Assembly (NCBI RefSeq): GCF_000250875.1 | Contig: NZ_JH604944.1 | Location: forward strand, 1-6,217 | DNA length: 6,217 nt | DNA from: Sutterella parvirubra YIT 11816 | Lineage (GTDB): Bacteria > Pseudomonadota > Gammaproteobacteria > Burkholderiales > Burkholderiaceae_F | Direction of reading: 5' to 3' | Shown: positions 1 through 5,090 of the stretch, piece by piece | Numbering within the stretch: the stretch's first letter is position 1 | Layout: every line of letters starts with the position of its first letter | Position numbers and translations under genes: made by a program | The notes under the pieces: model-generated | What the model saw: only the letters and a program-made list of their open reading frames with translations | Told to the model about the DNA's origin: nothing | The model's database searches: none

Positions 1-34
1 GGGCGTTCGGACGAATTTTTCGCATCCCCCGGTC

Positions 35-199
35 TTAGGACACGTACTTCGCTGTTGCCCAGATCAGGAAGGATTCAAGCCCTTTGGTTCTAGCAATTTC
101 AAGCCCAAGGATGAGTGATGTACCCCATGCCCAAGAGATGGCAATGGATGTCCCTAAGTACAAAGATGGAAGCATAATATCTCCGAATTCAAATGCTTC
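35..199 (-). pseudogene. Relic of a polytopic membrane protein (transporter-like), low GC
   Basis: Between an in-frame TAG (complement 200-202) and TAA (complement 35-37) the minus strand encodes about 54 residues that look protein-like. From the ATG at complement 173-175 there are 46 residues, with a hydrophobic stretch (LYLGTSIAISWAWGTSLIL) followed by a polar turn (EIARTKG) and a second hydrophobic start (FLIWATA). This resembles one and a half helices of a sodium:solute-symporter-like or other multi-pass transporter, but I cannot name the family. Base composition is visibly poorer in GC, with codons such as CTT, ATT and CCT, unlike the GC-ending codons of the hydrogenase genes. No convincing Shine-Dalgarno is seen, and the frame is too short for a transporter. 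I infer a decayed, possibly foreign, remnant. A genuine tiny membrane protein or chance are alternatives. Confidence 0.35.
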
Positions 200-230
200 C
201 TAAGATACATGATCCTTGAATGCCGCTCAG

Positions 231-252
231 AACTGGACAAGAAACTGGACAA
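231..252. repeat. Two direct copies of AACTGGACAA, 12-bp period
   Basis: AACTGGACAA occurs at 231-240 and again at 243-252, separated by GA. The copies lie between the membrane-protein relic and the terminator. The function is unknown. They could be part of a decayed insertion-sequence end, a duplication by slippage, or chance. No transposase and no matching inverted copy were seen in the window. Confidence 0.5.
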
Positions 253-261
253 AAACCCATC

Positions 262-295
262 AAAAACCCCCTCCGGGAGACATCCCGGAGGGGGT
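262..295 (-). terminator. Rho-independent terminator of the hya operon
   Basis: ACCCCCTCCGGGA (266-278) and TCCCGGAGGGGGT (283-295) are perfect reverse complements, giving a 13-bp GC-rich stem with a 4-nt loop. Read on the minus strand the hairpin is followed at once by a T run (complement 262-266) and a second T run at complement 251-255. It begins 27 nt after the hyaC stop, so it should end hyaABC transcription. There is no T run on the plus-strand side, so it is directional. It implies that no hyaDEF-type genes continue the same transcript. Confidence 0.92.
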
Positions 296-322
296 CAGTT
301 CATGCACCGAAAAGATGTATTC

Positions 323-1033
323 TCAGTGCTCCGTGTGCTTGAACATGCGCAGGCCCGTGCTCATCGAAGAGAGCGTCGTGGCGCCGCCCATCACGTCTTC
401 GCGGAAGCTCATGTAAATATGCGCGATCGAGAAGAGGATGAAGACGTACATCAGCGCATGGTGCGTCGTACGAACCGCCTGAGCGTCACCGAAGAGGGTG
501 AACACCCAGCCGAACCACGCCATCCAGCCCGTGTCCCAACCCCAGGCCTGCGCGTAGAGCGCGAGACCCGTGATGATGATCACGATGCTGCCCAGCACGA
601 ACATCGCGAACATCGCGAGCTGCGCGAGGGGGTTGTGGCCGGCGTATTCCGGGCTCGTCTTGCGCATGAAGAGGTAGTAGGCGATCTGCGTGAAGACGCC
701 CTTCCACCACTTCATGCTCCAGAGCGGCGGGAGGAAGATCATCCGAGCGTAGCGGTTCCCGACCACCACCCAGTAGAGGCGGTAGACGAAAAGGCCCGTG
801 AAGATGATCCCGGCCGCAAAGTGGGCGAGGCGGATGTAGCCGAAGTCGTACGTGATCCACGTATCGCCCAGGTTGGAGACGAGCGGCGCGCCGATCAGGA
901 AGCCCGTGAAGATCATCACGAACATCGTGATCGACATCGCCCAGTGCCAGACGCGAACCGGCGCCTCCCAGACGTAGAGAGGATGCGTCCCCGCAGAGAC
1001 GTCGACCTCAAAGGTGACCGGATCGATTTTCAT
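323..1033 (-). CDS. hyaC: [NiFe]-hydrogenase di-haem cytochrome b subunit HyaC
   Basis: This is the integral-membrane cytochrome b that takes electrons from the HyaA iron-sulfur relay and passes them to the quinone pool. The 236 residues match the usual length (E. coli HyaC is about 235). Four hydrophobic helices are visible at about 30-50, 67-90, 135-160 and 188-208. Candidate haem-ligand histidines lie in the expected helices: H30 (VRVWHW), H71 (RLAHF), H191/H192 (RTTHHALMY) and H205 (AHIYMSF). The segments after helix 2 (NRYARMIFLPP) and at the end (FREDVMGG) are typical of the HupC/HyaC family. The ATG start is set by AAGGAGG at complement 1040-1046, 6 nt upstream. It is the third gene, 19 nt after hyaB, and is followed by the terminator at 266-295. 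Nothing is missing or broken. Confidence 0.96.
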   Translation of the reverse strand: MKIDPVTFEVDVSAGTHPLYVWEAPVRVWHWAMSITMFVMIFTGFLIGAPLVSNLGDTWITYDFGYIRLAHFAAGIIFTGLFVYRLYWVVVGNRYARMIFLPPLWSMKWWKGVFTQIAYYLFMRKTSPEYAGHNPLAQLAMFAMFVLGSIVIIITGLALYAQAWGWDTGWMAWFGWVFTLFGDAQAVRTTHHALMYVFILFSIAHIYMSFREDVMGGATTLSSMSTGLRMFKHTEH

Positions 1034-1052
1034 AACCGTCCTCCTTGATCAC

Positions 1053-2819
1053 TCAGCGGACCTGAACCTTGCAGAGCTCCTCGCCGTCGGGGTCGAGAAG
1101 GTGCGTCGCACAGGCGAGGCACGGGTCGAAGCTGTGGATCGTACGGATGATTTCAAGCGGCTGGTGCGGGTCGGCAACCGGCGTGCCGATCAGGGACTGC
1201 TCAAAGGCGCCCTTCTGGCCGTCGGGCGAACGCGGCGAGGCGTTCCACGTCGTCGGGACGATGGCCTGCCAGTTGGCGATGCGTTCGTCCTTGATGACGC
1301 ACCAGTGACCGAGCGCGCCGCGCGGGGCTTCGCAGAAGCCGACGCCGCGGCATTCCTTCGGCCAGGTGGACGGTTCCCAAAAGGTCATGTCCGCGGCGGC
1401 CTCGTCGCCCGCCTTGATGTTGGCGGTGAGGTCGTCGACGTACTGCACCATCTTGTGGGCGGTCCAGCGGCATTCGAGCGCGCGGGCGGCATGGCGGCCG
1501 AGCGTCGAGAAGACGGCTTCGAGCGGAAGGTTGAGTTCCTTGAGCAGATCGAGCGCCGGTTCCTTGATGTGCGGAACGTTCTTCGCCACGCCCATGACGA
1601 GGCGGGCCAACGGACCCACTTCCATCATGTGGCCCTTCCAGCGCGGGCTCTTGATCCAGGAGTACTTGCCGTCGGCGGCGAGCCACGAGAACTTCGTCTT
1701 CGTGCCTTCGGAGCCTTCGGGCAGCGCAAAGGCGGCGTCCGTGACGCCTTCCCACGGGTGGAGGCCCTTGGCTTCATCCGGATAGCGGTACCACGAGTGG
1801 TCCACGAATTCCTGAATCTGGTTGAGGTCGCGCAGGTCGACGTCGTGGACTTCGTCCAGCTTCCCGTCGATGATCGCGCCGCGCGGCAGCTGGAGGGATT
1901 CGTCCGACCAGTCGTTCGCGATTTCCGGGAAGTCGCCGTAGCAGAGCACGTTCTTGTTCGAGAGACCCGCGCCGTACTTGAACCATTCCGGATAGAGCGA
2001 AGCGATCGCCTTGATGTCGGGCAGATAGACGTTCTCGACGATTTCGACGGAACGCTTGGCGACGTCACGCATGTAGTTGAGCGTAACTTCGTTGACCATC
2101 GTGCCCTGCGCGCCCGTGTCGTGCATGTTGATCGGGCAGGCGACGCCGCCGACCAGGTAGTTCGGGTGCGGGTTCTTGCCGCCCAGGATCGTGTGAATGC
2201 GCACGATCTCCTTCTGGAAGTCGAGCACTTCAAGGTAGTGCGTGACCGCAAGAAGGTTGACGGCGGGCGGGAGCTTCATTTCGGGATGGCCCCAGTAGCC
2301 CTTGTTGAAGATGCCGAGCTGACCCGAAGCGACGAACTTCTTCAGACGGTTCTGCACGTCGCGGAAGTAGCCGACGCTCGCCATCGGATGCGAGGGCGAG
2401 ATCTTCTGCTGGAGTTCGGCGGTTTCGCGCGGATCCGCTTCCAGAGCGCTCACGACGTCGACCCAGTCGAGCGCGGAGAGCTGATAGAAGTGCACGATGT
2501 GGTCGTGCGTGTAGAGGGCCGCGTTGATCAGGTTGCGGATGATGTTCGCGTTCTTCGGGATCTTGATCCCGATGGCGTCTTCGACGCTTCGCACGGCCGC
2601 AAGGGCGTGAATGCCCGTGCAGACGCCGCAGATGCGTTCGACGAAGGCCCAGGCGTCGCGCGGGTCGCGACCCTTGAGGATCACCTCAAGGCCGCGCCAC
2701 ATGGTGCCGGTGCTCATGCTGTCGGCGATTTTCTGGTCGTCCCCGAGGATGGCCTGCACGCGCAGGTGACCTTCAATTCGGGTGACCGGGTCGACGACGA
2801 TGCGGCGTTCGTTGCTCAT
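1053..2819 (-). CDS. hyaB: [NiFe]-hydrogenase large subunit precursor HyaB
   Basis: This catalytic subunit carries the Ni-Fe(CN)2CO centre and oxidises H2 on the periplasmic face after Tat export with HyaA. It has 588 residues, normal for the family. The N-terminal L1 motif RICGVC supplies Ni ligands C64 and C67, with H71 close behind. The C-terminal L2 motif DPCLACATH supplies C567 and C570. Other second-sphere residues of Hyd-1 are present: E16 (TRIEGH, the proton gate), D106 (THDH), P499-R500 (APRGALGHW, the arginine over the active site) and D565. A 15-residue tail ending VQVR follows H573 and should be removed by a HyaD-type endopeptidase, which is not encoded here. The start is set by GGAGGTGA (complement 2823-2830) lying inside the end of hyaA. 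The start and the hyaA stop share an ATGA overlap, so translation is probably coupled. Confidence 0.98.
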   Translation of the reverse strand: MSNERRIVVDPVTRIEGHLRVQAILGDDQKIADSMSTGTMWRGLEVILKGRDPRDAWAFVERICGVCTGIHALAAVRSVEDAIGIKIPKNANIIRNLINAALYTHDHIVHFYQLSALDWVDVVSALEADPRETAELQQKISPSHPMASVGYFRDVQNRLKKFVASGQLGIFNKGYWGHPEMKLPPAVNLLAVTHYLEVLDFQKEIVRIHTILGGKNPHPNYLVGGVACPINMHDTGAQGTMVNEVTLNYMRDVAKRSVEIVENVYLPDIKAIASLYPEWFKYGAGLSNKNVLCYGDFPEIANDWSDESLQLPRGAIIDGKLDEVHDVDLRDLNQIQEFVDHSWYRYPDEAKGLHPWEGVTDAAFALPEGSEGTKTKFSWLAADGKYSWIKSPRWKGHMMEVGPLARLVMGVAKNVPHIKEPALDLLKELNLPLEAVFSTLGRHAARALECRWTAHKMVQYVDDLTANIKAGDEAAADMTFWEPSTWPKECRGVGFCEAPRGALGHWCVIKDERIANWQAIVPTTWNASPRSPDGQKGAFEQSLIGTPVADPHQPLEIIRTIHSFDPCLACATHLLDPDGEELCKVQVR

Positions 2820-3910
2820 TCTTCACCTCCGATCTCTTTGTTCGTCTTGGCGCGGGCCTGCGCAACCGCAGAGAGGGCCGCATGCGCCGCAGCGGCGGCG
2901 CCCACGACGGCGACCGTCGCGAGACCCACCTTGTCCACCGTGGCTTCGACGCCGCCCCAACCCGGGGGAAGGATGGTGGTTTCGTGTTTGTAGAAGGAAC
3001 CCTTGTCGAAGAAGTTGGGTTCGGAGCAGCCGATGCAGCCGTGGCCGGACTGAACGGGCCAGGAGAGGCCTTCGTTCCAGCGGACGGTCGAGCAGGCGTT
3101 GTAGGTCGTGGGACCCTTGCAGCCGACCTTGTAGAGGCAGTAGCCGAGCTTGGCGCCGAGGTCGTCGAACTTCTCGACGAACTGACCGGCGTCGAAGTGG
3201 CCGCGGCGGTAGCACTTGTCGTGGATGCGCTGGCCGTAGAACATCTTCGGGCGGCCCATGCGGTCGAGCGGAGGCAGACGGTCGTAGGTGAGGATGTAGG
3301 TGACGACCGCGGTCATCACTTCAGGAATCGGCGGGCAGCCCGGAACGAGCACGATCGGCTTGTCCTTGATGACTTCCGTGATCGGCACGGCGTTCGTCGG
3401 ATTGGGCTTGGCGGCCTGCACGCAGCCCCAGGCCGCGCACGAGCCCCAGCCGATGACGGCCTTGGCGTTCGCGCAGACGTGCTTGATCTTATTGAGGAAG
3501 ATCTCGCCGCCCGGGATGCAGTTGACGCCGTCGTCGTTCAAGGGAACGTTCCCTTCGACCGCGACGATGTAGTTGCCCTTGTACTTTTCGATCGTTTCTT
3601 CGAGGGCTTCTTCGGCCTGATGCCCCGCCGCCGCCATGATCGTGTCGTCGTAGTCGAGCGAGATCATCGAGAGGACGAGGTCCTTCGCGACCGGCGTGTA
3701 CGAGCGGATGAAGGATTCGGTGCAGCAGGTGCATTCGAGACCGTGCAGCCAAATCACGGGCGTGCGCGGCTTCGTCTCGAGCGCTTCCGCGATGTCCTGA
3801 GCGCCGGCGCTGCCCAGACCGAGGCTGGCAGCGGTGAGCGAGCAGAACTGCAGGAAGCTGCGGCGACTGACGCCCTGACGCCGAAGCGCTTCATATTGCG
3901 TTTCGAACAT
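2816..3910 (-). CDS. hyaA: [NiFe]-hydrogenase small subunit HyaA, Tat-exported, O2-tolerant type
   Basis: This electron-transfer subunit has 364 residues. A twin-arginine signal (SRRSFLQF, residues 15-22) leads to an AEA site, predicting cleavage after residue 43; mature numbering then coincides with E. coli Hyd-1. Proximal cluster ligands are C60, C63, C158 and C192. The two supernumerary cysteines, C62 in ECTCC and C163 in AWGCVQ, are both present and mark the [4Fe-3S] cluster of O2-tolerant group 1d enzymes; E119, which can also bind that cluster, is kept. Distal ligands are H230, C233, C258 and C264. Medial ligands are C273, C292 and C295, with P285 where [4Fe-4S] enzymes have a fourth Cys, as expected for [3Fe-4S]. 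A C-terminal helix (about 328-350) anchors it and contacts HyaC. The ATG at 3910 has AAAGGAGA 6 nt upstream; a GTG start at 4006 would add 32 unmatched residues. Confidence 0.98.
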   Translation of the reverse strand: MFETQYEALRRQGVSRRSFLQFCSLTAASLGLGSAGAQDIAEALETKPRTPVIWLHGLECTCCTESFIRSYTPVAKDLVLSMISLDYDDTIMAAAGHQAEEALEETIEKYKGNYIVAVEGNVPLNDDGVNCIPGGEIFLNKIKHVCANAKAVIGWGSCAAWGCVQAAKPNPTNAVPITEVIKDKPIVLVPGCPPIPEVMTAVVTYILTYDRLPPLDRMGRPKMFYGQRIHDKCYRRGHFDAGQFVEKFDDLGAKLGYCLYKVGCKGPTTYNACSTVRWNEGLSWPVQSGHGCIGCSEPNFFDKGSFYKHETTILPPGWGGVEATVDKVGLATVAVVGAAAAAHAALSAVAQARAKTNKEIGGEE

Positions 3911-3916
3911 AAGGAA

Positions 3917-3924
3917 TCTCCTTT
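3917..3924 (-). promoter_or_regulatory. Shine-Dalgarno that fixes the hyaA start
   Basis: AAAGGAGA on the minus strand ends 6 nt before the ATG at 3910. It decides between this start and an in-frame GTG at 4006, which has no comparable site and lies near the inferred transcription start. Confidence 0.85.
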
Positions 3925-3973
3925 GTCCTTGGGGTCTTTGAAAAGGTTGACGTCCGGTGCGCCAAGGCATGTT

Positions 3974-4066
3974 TTCCCGCTTCGCGCACGCAGGCGGACG
4001 TTTCACCCCGTACGCTATAGCAAAGCGACGGTTTCCACCATTGTTCGTCGAGGTGAAAAGCGGGAA
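3974..4066. repeat. Inverted repeats around the hya promoter
   Basis: TTCCCGCTT (3974-3982) and AAGCGGGAA (4058-4066) are a perfect 9-bp inverted pair with centres 84 bp apart. Inside them TTTCACC (4001-4007) pairs with GGTGAAA (4052-4058), and a related TTTCCACC lies at 4032-4039. The candidate hya -10 is between the arms. They could be paired protein-binding sites that loop or phase across the promoter. Chance is not excluded. Confidence 0.3.
4014..4019 (-). promoter_or_regulatory. Candidate -10 of the hya operon promoter
   Basis: On the minus strand the sequence reads TTTGCTATAGCG, an extended -10 (TGC then TATAGC). Transcription would start near 4007, giving a leader of about 97 nt to the hyaA ATG. 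No good -35 is present at 17-18 bp (AATGGT or CAATGG), which fits an activator-dependent promoter. The GGGTAGT/ACTACCC palindrome is centred about 74 bp upstream of that start. No sigma-54 -24/-12 element (GG-N10-GC in a TGGCAC/TTGC context) was found. The assignment is inference from the motif alone. Confidence 0.35.
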
Positions 4067-4070
4067 TTTG

Positions 4071-4092
4071 GGGTAGTCATTTGGTACTACCC
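4071..4092. promoter_or_regulatory. Perfect operator-like palindrome GGGTAGT-N8-ACTACCC
   Basis: GGGTAGT (4071-4077) and ACTACCC (4086-4092) are perfect reverse complements separated by 8 bp, with half-site centres 15 bp apart. A partial third half-site, AGTAGT, follows at 4096-4101. It lies between the two divergent candidate promoters, about 74 bp upstream of the inferred hya start. Geometry and place suit a dimeric transcription factor. There is no T run after it, so it is not a terminator. The binding protein is unknown. Confidence 0.45.
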
Positions 4093-4175
4093 GTGAGTAG
4101 TTTCGTTTTCAAATTCCTCCCAACGGCCGACCCGAACCCCTCCAACGGGGAATGGCCGCGCGGGCCGGGCGTTCC

Positions 4176-4181
4176 TATACT
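4176..4181 (+). promoter_or_regulatory. Candidate -10 (TATACT) for hybE-hupK
   Basis: TATACT stands out in a GC-rich stretch on the plus strand and differs from TATAAT at one base. The -35 position 17 bp upstream (TGGCCG) is weak. Transcription would begin near 4188, leaving about 150 nt of leader before the hybE ATG. Motif evidence only. Confidence 0.38.
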
Positions 4182-4219
4182 TTCCTGCAATGATCGGGGT
4201 GGTGTTGCCGGCGCGGATC

Positions 4220-4253
4220 CGGCGAAAAGGCCGGGTACCGGAAACTTTCGCCG
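4220..4253 (+). promoter_or_regulatory. Foldable leader element upstream of hybE
   Basis: CGGCGAAA (4220-4227) and TTTCGCCG (4246-4253) form a perfect 8-bp stem. It encloses a small inner hairpin, CCGG (4231-4234) with CCGG (4238-4241). A rival stem, GCCGG (4207-4211) with CCGGC (4219-4223), would compete with the outer stem, so two alternative folds are possible. There is no U run, so it is not a standard terminator. It lies inside the inferred hybE leader. I do not recognise a known riboswitch. Confidence 0.35.
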
Positions 4254-4340
4254 TTCGCACCCACCTCCCGAGCCTCTTCAAACCCCGCCGCACCGGCACC
4301 AAGCGCCGTGCGGCGCCCAAATCCCGAGCGCGTTTCCGAC

Positions 4341-5090
4341 ATGACTGCCACTCTGCGAGTTCACACCCTCGACCCGTCCGAACACTTCCGGGCGGCCTTC
4401 GGGACGATTGAGAAGACGCGCTTTGCGGGCGTACCCGCATTGAACCCCAAGCTCACGGTCGAACCCCGGGGCTTCCGCCGCTGGGGAAACGACTGGGTGG
4501 GCGTCATGGTGACGCCCTGGAGCGTCTTCGCGGTCTTCTGTGCGGGGAACCGCGCGGGCTGGGAAGGCGCCGCCGCGGGGAAGGTCCGTCTCGTGGAACT
4601 CCCGGGCGGAGACTTCCCCTTCACCGTGATTGAGGACGACGTGGCGGGCCTCTACGCGTCGCTCTCTTTGATGAGCCCCGCGGATCAGCTCGCCGACCAG
4701 GCGACCGCGCAGGCCTTCGCGGACGAGTGCCTGCGCGCGATGCTCACAGCCAACCGCCTCCCCGAAGACGACGAGGACGCAGACGCCATCCTCACCGTTC
4801 CGCCCACCGCGGACGGGAAGCTCCACCGCGTGATTCCCATCAAGGCGACGCCGCCCAAAAACTGGACGGAGACGCCGGCGTTGACGCCTGAGCCCCCGAA
4901 ACCCGAACCCCCGAAGCCCCGCGGCGCGATCTCGCGGCGCGCGCTCTTCGGCGGGAGGAGCCGTGCAGAAAAAACGGCCGAAGACAGCCCGGCGCAGCCG
5001 GCCGCGAACGCCGCGGCCGACGTGACGAACCCCGCGAACCCGACGGCGCCCGAATCCGCCCCGTCCGTGACGGAGGTGTCAGGTGTTTGA
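4341..5090 (+). CDS. hybE: HybE/HupJ-family [NiFe]-hydrogenase assembly chaperone with long C-terminal tail
   Basis: This is a predicted cytoplasmic maturation chaperone. E. coli HybE is known to act on the Tat signal-bearing small subunit and the large subunit of Hyd-2. The domain covers about residues 16-138: FRAAFGTIEKTRFAGVP, then LNPKLTVEPRGFR (34-46), the hallmark W-GVMVTPW (52-60), LPGGDFPF (87-94) and LSLMSPADQLADQATA (108-123). The family is usually about 160 residues. This protein has 249, because a low-complexity tail rich in Pro, Ala and Glu follows from about 140. The tail contains PEPPKPEPPKPRG and then SRRALFGG (198-205), which looks like a Tat motif but has no hydrophobic segment after it. 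The ATG at 4341 fits the family N-terminus. No strong Shine-Dalgarno is seen, and an in-frame GTG at 4308 would add 11 residues. It overlaps hupK by 8 nt and diverges from hyaABC. Confidence 0.88.
   Translation: MTATLRVHTLDPSEHFRAAFGTIEKTRFAGVPALNPKLTVEPRGFRRWGNDWVGVMVTPWSVFAVFCAGNRAGWEGAAAGKVRLVELPGGDFPFTVIEDDVAGLYASLSLMSPADQLADQATAQAFADECLRAMLTANRLPEDDEDADAILTVPPTADGKLHRVIPIKATPPKNWTETPALTPEPPKPEPPKPRGAISRRALFGGRSRAEKTAEDSPAQPAANAAADVTNPANPTAPESAPSVTEVSGV
5072..5076 (+). promoter_or_regulatory. Shine-Dalgarno that fixes the hupK GTG start
   Basis: GGAGG lies within the last codons of hybE, 6 nt before GTG at 5083. This supports a GTG start that overlaps the hybE stop (5088-5090) and suggests translational coupling. 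Confidence 0.75.

Larger units (their letters stand above)
1..322. other. Intergenic stretch downstream of the hydrogenase operon
   Basis: No intact gene is supported here. The first 34 bases are GC-mixed and open on the minus strand, with an ATG at complement 23-25 lacking a properly spaced Shine-Dalgarno; it may be the edge of another gene, but this cannot be judged. Bases 35-199 hold the membrane-protein relic. Bases 231-252 hold two copies of AACTGGACAA with a 12-bp period. Bases 262-295 hold the operon terminator. The drop in GC over roughly 60-215 contrasts with everything to the right and suggests a recombination scar or acquired sequence. Confidence 0.6.

Noticed and set aside
231..300. 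Insertion-sequence terminus
   Set aside because: The repeats are direct rather than inverted, and no transposase coding sequence or target duplication is visible.
209..1048. 279-codon plus-strand open frame over hyaC and the terminator
   Set aside because: Highly charged His/Arg/Glu-rich antisense translation of a clear membrane cytochrome b; it also runs through the terminator hairpin.
1014..2993. 659-codon plus-strand open frame antisense to hyaB
   Set aside because: It mirrors hyaB in a high-GC region where antisense frames stay open. Its composition (Arg, Asp, Val, Ala rich, no domains) is that of a shadow, and hyaB is certain.
3940..3970. Possible sigma-54 promoter (minus strand TTGGCGCACCGGACGT)
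   Set aside because: The GG is present, but the expected GC ten bases later is GT and no TTGC block follows.
3911..4006. Upstream GTG start for hyaA adding 32 residues
   Set aside because: The ATG at 3910 has an ideal Shine-Dalgarno and gives a normal Tat signal; the added residues have no family match and would begin at about the inferred transcription start.
2882..4096. 404-codon plus-strand open frame antisense to hyaA
   Set aside because: Shadow frame with no recognisable motif, covering a confident hyaA and its promoter region.
3911..4340. FNR-type sites in the control region
   Set aside because: No TTGAT-N4-ATCAA or close variant was found on reading either strand.
4190..4411. 73-codon plus-strand frame as a leader peptide before hybE
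   Set aside because: No ribosome-binding site before its ATG, it overlaps the conserved start of hybE in another frame, and its translation is Arg/Pro-rich noise.
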